From Rhynchopus sp. YZ270_cl-10 (lineage: Eukaryota; Euglenozoa; Diplonemea; Diplonemida; Diplonemidae), in NCBI GenBank assembly GCA_964035575.1, contig OZ037896.1:434001-498000 (forward strand): DNA of 64,000 nucleotides, written 5' to 3'. Under the pieces are notes generated by a model, which saw only the letters and a list, made by a program, of their open reading frames with translations, was not told the DNA's origin and did no database searches. Shown in pieces: positions 32,129 to 42,800 of the stretch (its first letter is position 1; the number at the start of each line of letters is the position of its first letter). The position numbers were made by a program, and so were the translations under genes.

Positions 32129-33986
32129 TCAAGAAGGGGGGCTGTCCTCTTCGTCCAGCACCATCTGCTCGATAGCGTTGTTGGACGTCGGCTCGGCAGG
32201 CTCGGCGTGTTCCAGCTCGTTTTTGTCCACAGGCTCCCCACATTGTCGTCGTCGTTGGAGCAGTGCGGAAGGAACACAGAATGCACAGACTACAACACAT
32301 CGATCACACCATCAGCACCTCCAGCAAATCGCCAGGATGCTACGGTGGTTTCGAAAATCGCGCGGAGTTTTCCACATCACACCCGTTTTTCCTTAGCAAT
32401 TACTTGTCCTTGTTGGTATTGTTGTTTTCAACCACCTTCCTTCAACCCTTGTAGGGGTCAGTTGTAATTTTTTTCGCGAAAACATGAAATTATACATTTC
32501 AAGAGAACAAATTAAAAAGGGTCCTTATTTGCATTTTTGGGCTCCGCCCGTGCAGTGGTGGGGTCAATCTCGAAAATTGGACAATTTTTTGACCACTTAA
32601 ATTTTGAGAAATATGAGCCCGGTTCCTTATACGTGGGGCCCATTTTCGGCTAAATTTTTCCTCAAAATCTGGTTTTGTAAAATTGACCCTTTACTCCCCC
32701 CCCACATCGATTTCAATACTATACCTTACTTCACCTACGGTTACCCTTACAGGGGGGGTGAAGGAAGGTAAGTTGAAAAAGGGTCCTTATTTGCATTTTT
32801 GGGCTCCGCCCGTGCAGTGGTGGGGTCAATCTCGAAAATTGGACAATTTTTTGACCACTTAAATTTTGAGAAATATGAGCCCGGTTCCTTATACGTGGGG
32901 CCCATTTTCGGCTAAATTTTTCCTCAAAATCTGGTTTTGTAAAATTGACCCTTTACTCCCCCCCCACATCGATTTCAATACTATACCTTACTTCACCTAC
33001 GGTTACCCTTACAGGGGGGGTGAAGGAAGGTAAGTTGAAAAGGGTCCTTATTTGCATTTTTGGGCTCCGCCCGTGCAGTGGTGGGGTCAATCTCGAAAAT
33101 TGGACAATTTTTTGACCACTTAAATTTTGAGAAATATGAGCCCGGTTCCTTATACGTGGGGCCCATTTTCGGCTAAATTTTTCCTCAAAATCTGGTTTTG
33201 TAAAATTGACCCTTTACTCCCCCCCCACATCGATTTCAATACTATACCTTACTTCACCTACGGTTACCCTTACAGGGGGGGTGAAGGAAGGTAAGTTGAA
33301 AAGATGGAGTTTTGTTAGAATCAAAAGGGAGAGAGAGAGAGTTTTGGATTGTGAATGGGGGGGTAATGGGGTTATGCAATGATGGAAAAAGATTGGAGTA
33401 GAGTGCTAAAAAAACGCAGCTCGGTGGTGCAAAAAATTAGGGGGACTCTGAGAAGAAAAACGAGGGGATTTCGTTGACTGCTCACCCCTTGATTGGCGAC
33501 CGTATCGAGGGAACTATTTTTCTCCATTTTAAAGCCACGCTTTTAGGTAAATATACAAAAAGAATTTCATACCGATGGGGTGGCGTGTGCACCGGATGGT
33601 CTCAGTTGGTGCTGGCGTTGGAACATGGTTTGCGGTGAACGAGCATAGGTCGGTGTGCTGCTGTACAACTCAGGGAACTGTCCGCTGGCTGTGATAGAAA
33701 AATTGTTGGGTGGTATTTTATGTTATTTTGAAAACTTCGTTTTTGATGACAGGATGAACACTTTTTATTTTTGGACCCCTTTTGAAACATTATGAATAAT
33801 CAACGCTTCCCCACCACTGCCGCGAAAGCCGTCACAGCTGCTTGGTTGGCAGTCAAAAAATCATAAAACGTTATTGGGGAGGAAAATAAGAAAGGGATGG
33901 GGAGAGAGAGAGGGGTTGTTGTCAATACCAAATAGGTCTCTCGGCTTGCTGTTGAGCAGCAACGCGGCTGTTTGTTTGACCGCCAT
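32129..33986 (-). CDS. candidate small spliced gene of unknown function
   Basis: Proposed exons: 33986-33929 (starts MAVKQTAALLLNSKP), optional 33837-33805 (33 nt, VTAFAAVVGK), 33688-33573 (SGQFPELYSSTPTYARSPQ...), 32339-32310 (HPGDLLEVLM) and 32233-32129 (PVDKNELEHAEPAEP..., acidic, TGA stop). All joins keep phase, with or without the second exon. The most convincing piece is 33688-33573, bounded by TCTATCACAG and a GTATGA donor, and the acidic final exon. The weak points are the donor GTTGAT of exon 2 and the poor pyrimidine tracts before the last two exons. Predicted length is about 100-113 aa. The large intron carries an R6 repeat and the 262-bp satellite; the short one an R3 copy. The product is not recognised. 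Confidence 0.35.
32519..33301. repeat. satellite: three tandem units of about 262 bp
   Basis: Units start GGGTCCTTATTTGCATTT at 32519, 32781 and 33042 and are almost identical; each ends GAAGGTAAGTTGAAAA. The segment TGGGGTCAATCTCGAAAATT...TACGTGGGGCCCATTTTCGG recurs inverted inside the MITE at 58243-59206 (about 58919-59012). Confidence 0.95.
33447..33555 (-). repeat. repeat family R6 copy inside a probable intron
   Basis: Reverse orientation of the block at 3341-3428. The adjacent ACGCAGCTCGGTGGTGC (33413-33430) also recurs near 369-385 as ACGCAGCTCGGTCGTGC. Confidence 0.55.
33726..33762 (-). repeat. repeat family R3 copy (short) inside a probable intron
   Basis: Plus strand TTTTGAAAACTTCGTTTTTG then GACAGGATGAACAC, ahead (on the transcript) of the TTTTTCTATCACAG acceptor of exon 3 of the candidate gene. 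Confidence 0.6.
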
Positions 33987-34798
33987 TTTGTTATTATTTC
34001 CCCCTCAAAAAAAAAAAAAAAATCCAAAAAAAAAAGGGGGGAAAAAAATCACCCCTCCCCTTTGCCCCTCCTTTTGCGGACTGTGGTAGATAATGTGGTG
34101 TGTAGAAAATAGAAAAAAAAAATCACGAAAACGGGAGGGAATATTTGAGTAAATGTGAAGCACAGCAAACATCAAAAATTGATACACTTGACCCTTCTGT
34201 GCCTTTTGTTAATTTGAAATGTGTCATTTCAGGTTTTCAAAAAAAAGAGGGAAAACTGACCCTACAGGGGAAGGAAAATGTGTGGAAGAAAAGAGCAATG
34301 GGTATTTCTTTTTTTTTTTTTTTTCGATCATTCCTTGTGTTTTTTATCCAACAAATATCCTAACCTCGTCAAAAGACAGGCTGCTTTTGTGCACAAGAAC
34401 GCACCACGTATTTTTTTTTTTTGAAGAAAATAGGGGGAAAATATTGGATGACCTGTCCAGGCTCGGCAGAGAAATAGTTCTCTGGTGTTTGAAGGAGGGG
34501 GGAAATAGAAAAAAAAATTTTTTTTATAAGATGAACCTAAGCCTCTCGTGCTTAGTCACCTTTTAAAAATATCAGAATGGCGATGTCTCGTTGTGCTTAG
34601 GAACACCAAGAGAGAACGAAAGATTAAGATATTATTTTCAATCGAAAGAGGGAGTTTTTATCCACCAGCGTCGCCTCCTCTTTTTTTTGTAAAGAAAGAA
34701 TATCAAAGCCTCTGCTCAAGTCTCTCGCGATTTAACCTTTGAAGGAGAGAAAAAAAAACGGCCCCCTTTTTTGTGTATAGTCTTTGGCTAATATCTTA
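33987..34798. other. upstream region of the candidate spliced gene
   Basis: A/T homopolymers and an R1 copy at 34523. On the minus strand R1 is followed by a long pyrimidine tract and CACCAG (about 34484), a strong-looking 3' splice site with no exon I can assign. Confidence 0.5.
34523..34563 (-). repeat. repeat family R1 copy, near consensus
   Basis: Plus strand TTTTATAAGATGAACCTAAG, CCTCTCGTGCTTAGTCACC. Transcript-strand follow-on: T/C tract then AACACCAG. Confidence 0.8.
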
Positions 34799-35489
34799 CC
34801 TTTTTGACAATCCGTTTCCGTTTATCGTGAAGCGAACCACAGCTCCACCGTCTTGACGTGGAAACGAGAAGAACGGAAAAAGAGAAAAAATGCTCATTTT
34901 TTTAATTTTTAAAAAACCACGAATAATTTCAATACAAAAAAAAACCTTTACCTCCACCACGGCAACACAAGAGCAGGACAAGACTCAACCTCTTTAAAGC
35001 AACGGACGTTCACGAGACCCGAAGTCTCTCTGCTTTCCTTGTGTGCAACAGACAAACAAGACAACGCTAAGCCACGGCTACCTCGGGAGGGGGTCCCAAA
35101 CAGTTCTCTGCACCAATCCTCTAAGTGTACAAAGAACAAAGTAGAAAATACAAACAAATCACCGTACAGCAGGGGACACAGACACTAAACCAAATAAAGA
35201 GTCGACCATCCCCCCAAAAAAAAGGAACATATGGGCGGGGGTGTGGCAGTCCCTGTGTAAAATGAGAGCACTGAAGACAAAATGCTGGCGAGATCAGACT
35301 CAGCCTCTGTGTTTCGTTGGCGCAAAAAAAAAAAAAAAATGTGTCATTTCCAAAGCAATCCTGGAAATGAGACTGTATAGTTGACACTACGCAAATGCGG
35401 AATCTGCACTAGGGTTTTGTGTGCCTCTTTTGTTTGAATCTTGGAAAAGACCGGGGGAAAAAAGAGTGGCTGCAACAAACCCATTAAGC
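34799..35489 (-). other. possible spliced exons, unresolved
   Basis: Minus-strand pieces look exon-like: 35124 to about 34954 begins after TTTGTACACTTAG and ends at GGAG|GTAAAGG; 34834-34799 follows a long C/T tract ending GTCAAG and ends AAAAAG|GTAAGA. An ATG at about 35489 opens MGLLQPLFFPPVFSKIQ, which joins the first piece in phase through a GTAGTG donor. However, that ATG is only 24 nt past the stop of the K+ channel gene, and the downstream end cannot be closed. A real small gene is possible but not established. Confidence 0.2.
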
Positions 35490-35512
35490 GCTTAGTTGCC
35501 TGAACAATGACA

Positions 35513-38500
35513 TTAGAAAGTGTCCATGGAATTAATGCGTTCGCGCACTGCCCGTGCGTCTGTGGAAACTTGTCGTCGTACGTGGCGCATTGGGGTGACG
35601 TCGTCATTGTCTATTGAGAGCGCTGTGTATTGTTTTGTTTTGTTTTGTTTTGTTGTTGCTATTTGCGACTTTGTACAGGGCCCTATACGGTCCTATACGC
35701 GGGGTTAACATCATGTGGTATTTGCTTACCCGAGACATACCTCTAGCCCGCGACTTCTTCGGCACTCCAGGCCCAGGCCCCAAGACCCCCGACGCTACCG
35801 TGTTTTGTCGGAACAGCGCAGCTTCGTCGGGCGACTTTATTGTCCCAGTACGGGGCTTCTGGAGAACCCTGTCGAGGGAGAAGGACTCGGCGTTCAGCGG
35901 CTGTCAAGAAGAATATCAAACAACGTTCAAAAGGTTGATCATGCAAATCATGCAAACGCCTCTCGACACACTAGGTATAGAGGGGGGGTGGGAAAAAATG
36001 TCGAAAACATACCACGCCTTGGTTGGTGTAAGTGACTGCGGTGAGCTCGTCGTCGATGGTATCGCTCATATTCATTGAATCTTCTGTGAAGCTATGCGCG
36101 CCTTTAGTGGACAGTGCAGGGGACTTGGGGACACGTTGCGACTTCGCGCCATGCGTGGTGAAGGATTCGCTCCGGTGCGTGCGAGCGTCGCCATTGTCGA
36201 AGGGGCAGTCCTTCTGTGTGGAGTCATCCAACTCATCAACACAGATGTTGTCACTCAGAGGCGTCCCACCTTCACACTCCACGCCCCCATTAACCTTATC
36301 GTCGTTCTCCCCTATCCGTTCTTCTACTACACGACGGATTTTATCCTCAAATGCAGGGAAAATGCTCAAAATCCCTCTAAAATCTTGCTTTTGAAGCTTA
36401 AAACAAGAGCACGCAGTGACCGACCGCACCGAAGCGGTTCGCTGCGTCTGCTTTAACAGCGCGATCTCCCCAAACCACGACCCACTCTGCAACGTTGCGG
36501 CCGAAATCTCCTCCCCGCTTGGGGACGTCAGAATCACCTCCACCACCCCTTGGGCGATGAAGTACATTTCGTGCCCGAGGTCGCCCTCCACAATGATGAA
36601 TTCATATGGGGCAACCAGGACCTGTTGTGTGACAGCGGCAAGCGCGGTCAAGGTGCGTTCTTCGATGCCTTGAAACAGAGGCACCCTGCTGACAATTTTA
36701 CGCTTCACGCAGAGAATGACCTTTTCCTGCATGAACGGCGGCAGATCCCTTAGAATCTCAAAATAATCCTTCAGCGACGTTTCTAGCAACGCCGGATAAA
36801 TGTTAAATGCACCCTTCTGCACCTCCCAGGGGACTTCATAGTGTCGCATGAGGGAGTACAGCTTGGACTTCTTTTCATTAACGTTCTGCTGAAAGGCGTC
36901 CAACCTGATGACCGACGATGCCACTTGCCCAGTCAAAAAGGACAGGACAATGACACTCAACAAAATGATTGGCAAGGAATAGAGCCTGCTGTATTTGTTT
37001 TCCGGAACGATGTCCCCATAACCTACTGAGGACAGTGTAACGGTAGCCCAATAGAGGCCTTTTAAGTACTGTTCTAGCATGTCGCTCTGGTCTGTTCTGG
37101 TGTCCCCTGGGGTACCTCCTTGATCGTCTATCACGAGGTACAGCGAGCCAATGATATTAATGGTCCACATACACCAGAAAATCGCCTTCGCCACGGTACA
37201 CCAACCGGAAGGGGGTTTGAGAGGGTTTGCCGACGCAAATAGGCTGAGTACCCTCCACGCATGAAGAAGCTTCGGCAACCCCATAAAACGACCAAACGTG
37301 AAGTTAAGAAAACACAGCTCATACGGAAGCGAGCTGAAAATGTCAAAGTAAAGCCACGACCCTGTATACGCTCTGCGGATGTCACTGAGGGAACGGTCCT
37401 CTAGCGCGTACCCCTTTAGCACGGCGGTGTGTGAGACCACCTTGATGAAGACTACGTGAAATGCAAAGCCTCCTAAGGATATGACCACTTGGTGTAGGTT
37501 GGGCACTGCATCGTAGTATAGGATTTTGTACATAACGGTGATGGCCTCAACGAAGACTACAAGAAGGTAGCAAAAATCGAACACCTGACGGAGACGTGAG
37601 TCCGGCAGGATGACGGACTCCCCCATTACATATTGTTTATTCGCAGCGAGAGACCGCTCCGCTTGTTTCACCCTAAAGTCAAACACACGTTGCTGCTCCA
37701 CCTCGTCGAGGTACTCCTCGTCCAGACACTCCTCCTCCTCCTCCTCCTCTTCCTCCTCCATCACTCCGCTCGGTTCTGACTCGCTCAGTGTTTTGTTAGA
37801 TTCTTTGTCGCCATCAGAAGAAGGGGTGGACGGTGCTATTTTGATGCTTTGAAGCGGTTCAAGAGAAAGATCGCTTGAGGGGCTTGCTGCAAAACGCTGT
37901 CGTTTCGGGTTTTGGACGGAGAGCGTGCTTTCGCTGCGTGGGACGTTCGCTTTGTCTCCGCGATCCCTCCCAGAGTTTCCTAAACGATCGGTATCTATGC
38001 TGCAGGTGTTAGGGGTGTGTAGGTTGCTTGTTGTGCCGGGTTTGAGAATTGCTCGGCTGCTCATTTTGCTTGTAAGAGATGCCACATCCATGTCGGAGTC
38101 TGCGACGCTCTCCTCCTCACCACAGGAGGCTTTGCTCTCTCGCATTTGCGCAACAACTTTGCGAAATTGTTTTTTCACAGACCGGCCTACCTCTCTCGGG
38201 CTTGGATTGGTTTGCGGACTCATATCACCCAGCCCTGCCAGCAGATCCCCTGATGAAGCGACCGGTTGAAACCCTCCTAAATCCACTGCAGTAATCCCTG
38301 AGCTTGGTGTTGGGGAAGGATCCTGCCGTTTCTTTGTGATGCTCAAATCTATGATATTTTTGAGACGCGAAGGGGACGGTGCAGGGGAGACCTGGGGGGC
38401 ATCGTCTTCAGGGTCGTTTTTCTCCTTACGATTTGCTTCTTGTGCGCGTTTGACGAGGTTGGTAAACGGATCGCTGACAGATTGAGTAGAGCAAAACGAA

Positions 38501-39225
38501 GCGTGTTGCGTTCCCATACCAAGAAACGACGCGGCTGGGGTGGTGTCTTCTTGAAGATTGTTCTGAATTTTAATTTTCTTTGCAGCTTCCGCAGCGATCT
38601 TTATCTTCCCTTTTATGCTAGAGTTGCCGGAGTTTACAGAACGGTGTAGCAAAGCAAGAGATTTCTCTATAGATTTGAATTGAGTGTGCATCACTTCAGC
38701 CATAGCATCCTGCTGGCGTAACAGACGAGATAGTGTATCGGTCATGTCGACGCTGCGTCTATCGTTGTCCAAGGCCTTTTGTTTTCGCGAATCAATTTCC
38801 AAACAATTGAAGTAATCATCGTGAGGCTTTCTGGGAGCTTTTGCAGGAGGGCTGGCTACCCCAACCAATCCTGCTAAAGGATTCGTGGGAGGGGCAGGCG
38901 GGTCGTCAGGACCTCGAGAAAAGCTTTTGGTGATACGTGACATCGTCATTCCCGTTGAAACCACAGATTTAAAACGTTTCTTCCCAAAGCTTCGCGAATT
39001 TTCCTTCACCGCCGCATCAATCTTAGTACTCTTCGCTGGCGCCTCTACCTCCAACATACCCGGTACATTTTGCACCACATCCCCCTCTGTCGCCCTCCTC
39101 AAACACGACTGCAACGGCACCTGACACTCCCCCGGAGAAGACGGCGAAGCCCTCGGAGATGGTTTCGAACTGCCACCTTGGGGCCCCTCTAAATTTATTG
39201 TCAAATCGCACTGCTGTTTCGACAT
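35513..39225 (-). CDS. voltage-/cyclic-nucleotide-type K+ channel (3 exons)
   Basis: Exons 39225-36013 (1071 codons), 35900-35741 and 35610-35513; phases 0 and 1 fit, total 1156 aa. Introns use GTATGTTTTC...CTTGACAG and GTATGTCTC...TCAATAG. A long polar, Ser-rich cytoplasmic N-terminus (about 540 aa) has a Glu run near 488-505. Six membrane segments follow (the first around FCYLLVVFVEAITVMYK). The pore filter is TLSSVGYGD (GYGD at 735-738), the K+-selective signature. A C-linker and a cyclic-nucleotide-binding-like domain occupy about 850-970 (EFIIVEGDLGHEMYFIAQG, GSWFGEIALL, RTASVRS), keeping the Phe-Gly-Glu and Arg-Thr-Ala-Ser core typical of ligand-binding copies. This is the CNG/HCN/EAG superfamily; the S4 is not classic in Arg spacing, so voltage sensing is uncertain. 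The last exon gives a short basic, helical tail (RRQVSTDARAVRERI). The ATG directly follows 23 A residues. Confidence 0.92.
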
Positions 39226-39266
39226 TTTTTTTTTTTTTTTTTTTTTTTCAATGGGGGTAAAGAAAG

Positions 39267-39305
39267 GTTTATAAGATGAACCTAAGCCTCGTGCTTAGTC
39301 ACCTA
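39267..39305 (-). repeat. repeat family R1 copy
   Basis: Plus strand GTTTATAAGATGAACCTAAG, CCTCGTGCTTAGTCACC; 2 nt shorter in the loop. It lies about 42 nt upstream of the K+ channel ATG. Confidence 0.8.
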
Positions 39306-39730
39306 TAAAGGGGAGAGAGAGAGAGAGAAGAGAAGAAATGAAAGATTATCGCATGCAGTGTGTAGGTGGCATAGTGCGGAAAGGGATGTGGGGTTGTGGG
39401 GGGGAGGTTAAGATATATGTGGGAGATGAGTGTAGCGATTCTGAGGTACGGTGTGGGGGGTGGTGGTTGCGCAAAATGGCAAGATAGCAGGACGGACTGC
39501 AACGGTGGAGTTCGGTTCTGACGGAAGCCTTGTGTGATGTGCTCTCGGGTGATGGGGGTGGGGCGGGGTGGGTGGTGGTGGGGGGAAATCATAATAGTAA
39601 AGGGGAGAGGAATCGGTCGTAGGTGGTATACTCTTCTTTGAAGATCTGCTTTTGTTGATTTTTTTGGTAACTGAAAAGTTATTTCCAAAGCGAAAGAGAA
39701 AAAAAAAGTAACACAAAACCAACACCGGAA

Positions 39731-39808
39731 AGTGAAGTTGATAGTGCAAAACGCCTCTGGGGCGCAGGCAACTGACACTCCGCGGGTCGAAAACCCCCGG
39801 AGTGTTGC
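39731..39808. repeat. repeat family R4 copy with hairpin
   Basis: ACTCCGCGGGT and its partner ACCCCCGGAGT form a stem around CGAAA. The upstream GTGCAAAACGCCTC and CTGACACT match 5262-5338. Confidence 0.6.
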
Positions 39809-39861
39809 ACCTGCAAAAAAAATATTACTCATTTTTTAATGCAAAAACCCCCCTCCCCTCC

Positions 39862-42800
39862 CTACAAAAGCAACGCGACCACCATAAGCCCCGCCGTCAG
39901 AACTGCCGACGGAATCATGCCCTCTGCCCCCAAAATTCCAGGAAGCACCACCGGAGCTAATGTTGGCGGTTCCGTCACGGGCTCTACTGTCTGTGGCGGC
40001 ACCGTTCTAGGCTGTGGTGCCGCTGTGACCTGGTGTGGTGTGGGCGGTGGTGCTGTGGGGGGTGCGTTCGTCACCCCACCACCTCCTCCACCTCCCACCG
40101 ACACTGCAGAAGAGACTAACGAGGCGCCGCTGGAACTCCAAAAATTTGCGCTCAAATCGGTTGCAAAAGGTGACGACCCATTTGCACCTGCCTCACGCAG
40201 CACGCTACCACTGCTTTGCAAATCTTCCACCACCGCTGCCGTAACTGCAGAAGACAATCCCTCTGTTGCACGCACCGCAGCCACAACCTCAAACTCTGTG
40301 ATCACAAAGAGCCCCGAAGACGCCTGCATAACGTCTGCTGTACGAGACGCAACTTTAGTGCAGTTTCCAGAAGCCTTATCTGCAACGCTAATTGAAGTAC
40401 CCCCTGAGTAGCAAACCCAAACCAAAAGCACTTTGCTCACAAAAGGGACCTTTGCGGACAGCATTTTCATCATCTGTTTTTCCGCAGTAACAGCGTCAAA
40501 TGTTGCAATAAACTCTGTCACCTTCGCCAATGACGCAAACGACGCAACAGGGAGACCCAAACTAACCGACCCCGTCTGCACCACCGCCGGCGGCAACGTT
40601 GCGCCCACCACAGCAAATTGCAGCGTGACCCCCACCCCACCACACCTCCCCTGACACGCTACATTGACAGTCATCGCACTGCAGGTTCCGCTAATATAAA
40701 ACCCTTCCAACACAGTAACACCATAGGTAACACTGTACTTCGGGGCAGCAAAATAGTCAGGCCCAGAAGTACTGTTAACTGTAAGGTATGCGGAAGCAGT
40801 GGGGTTGGTGCAGTGCCCGGTGATGGTGAGGAGTGATTGAGAGTCGTGGAGGGTGGGTGAACCTAGGGTGTCTTGCAATGATACTGGAAGGGAGATGTTG
40901 GAGCCAGGTGTGTACGGTGTGGATCGTACACATATGTCGGTTGGAATTATACTACCTGTTGTGTGGCAGGTCCAGGATGGAGAAGAAGGAGTCGTCTCTG
41001 GACGAATGCGTGCCGCCTGAGCGATGCGGATTTCATAGAGAAATGATTTGTCTGGGTGTGCTAGGCTATGTGGATCGGTGTTTCTGTTCCATGGTTGTCC
41101 CATCTCGGTGGTGGAAAGTGAAAATCTTGCGATAACATTGGGATGTTCGATGAACGATACCTTCAAGAATGTTTGACCATCTATCAAAGTAAATATGTGT
41201 TTGCTAACAGCCCACCCCGCAGGTTGCGTGCACACAGCTGGGGTAAGGTCCGTTCGGCATTCCCCCATATTCGCTCCGTCCACGCAGGTCTGCAAAACCC
41301 TCTCCGCAGCTCTGCATGGTACCGTTAACGGGTGGAAATGAACCGCCACCGCACTCCCCAAATCTTCAGGGTGGGTTACCTGCACGCCGTCCGCCCCCAA
41401 CGCAACGATTTTTACGCTAAATTGTACCCCAAGAAGCCATTGTACCGGACCCACCACGGTGCCTTCACCATTCGCACCGCAGGAAGCCCTGCCAAGCGAG
41501 AGCGGCATCCACCCTGAAGGAATATACTTTCCACTCCGGTCGACACATGGCATTGTAATGTTTGTATACGCTTCGAGACGGGTTGCTTGGCGGACGAAGA
41601 GGAGCGGACCTTCTTGTGTACTCCCTATGTATTCTGTCTTGCGGACGGAAGCACTAAGGTAAACCGGAGAGGACGCGGTGACGGTGAAGGTCCATGGGTG
41701 GTGTGCGCAGAGCGTTGCATTGGTGGGGACACACGATACATGGCGTGTCGTTGTATTGGAGTCGATGTGGAAGGTGGCCCTACCTGCCTTTGCACGCTTT
41801 GTCCACACTATGGTACGATATGAGGCCCCATGCCACGCATTGGCTGTCATAGTGAAGGTCATGTAGTTGTCCCCATGGACACGTTGTCCTAATGAATCTA
41901 CTACGTCGTAGGACACAGTGGTTCCGACTCCGGTTATTGCGGCGGGTGTGCTGAGCATAGAACTACCGTATAAATTCGTAAAGTTCTGGGAACGAACGAA
42001 ACCAACCGGATTTGACACCGTGATGGTAAGCCCCGTGGCTGGGGTGGTCGAAACTCCGATGGTGGTGGGGAGCCCTGAGAGGGCGGCAGCATTGATGGTG
42101 CAGGTGCCTGAGGTGGGGAAGGTTCCGTTGATATGAATAACGTCGCTTCTGATCTGCCCAGATCCATCTCGGAGTGCGAGAACCGGGCAGATCAGACCAG
42201 ACGCTCCCTGAAACGCCCCGGCGCATGCAAAACACCCCTCAGGCGTCATCTCTGTGGGGATGATGTCAAGCCCGCGGGGGCTGCTCCAAAGAAGCCCGCC
42301 GAGCCCTGAAATGCTCGCACTCCCGTCCATCGCAACCAACCGCAGCTCCACCAACCTCTCCCTCGCACTATACGTGGCACCGCCTACCACATCCACCGAC
42401 CCCGAACTCTCCCATCTCCATTGACTCAGATCGGTTGCGGAATAGGTCACGGTAAACCCCTGACTGCTTGCCTCAGGGAGCGAATCTGGTGGTTTCACCG
42501 TAACACGACAGTCACATCCCCCTGTATGCCCCGCAGTGAATTTAATAAAGGTTAACCTAAACGAGGCTACCCCAAGGTGGTACGAAGCCTGCGGTGTTAC
42601 CTCTGCTGTCGCACAGATTGCAGAAATGGGTCCACATTGAACGGAGGCCTGCGACACTGCCGATTCTTTTACAGCTACGTACCAGGTTGCATCTTCGGGG
42701 AGGACCCCTGGAGGGTGGCCTATGGTATACGCATTGAAGGTGCATGGGGGTGTACCCTGGCGGATGGTGGTGGTGCAGGACTGTCCTGATGCTTTCGCAG

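Larger units (their letters stand above)
39226..39861. other. intergenic region between channel and Ser-rich giant gene
   Basis: Holds the T23 run (39226-39248), an R1 copy (39267), a GA run, G-rich DNA near 39400-39590 and the R4 hairpin repeat (39731). The block 39483-39545 (AGGACGGACTGCAACGGTGGA, TCGGTTCTGACGGAAGCC) is the reverse of coding DNA in the metacaspase-like gene (about 28983-29033), an apparent transposed fragment. Confidence 0.6.

Noticed and set aside
31940-32467. 175-codon plus-strand frame
   Set aside because: No domain; overlaps minus-strand pieces with better acidic, hydrophilic coding character and contains homopolymer-derived residues.
35121-35387. 88-codon minus-strand frame with a Phe run
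   Set aside because: Crosses a 16-nt homopolymer and has no ATG in frame; considered intron or intergenic DNA.
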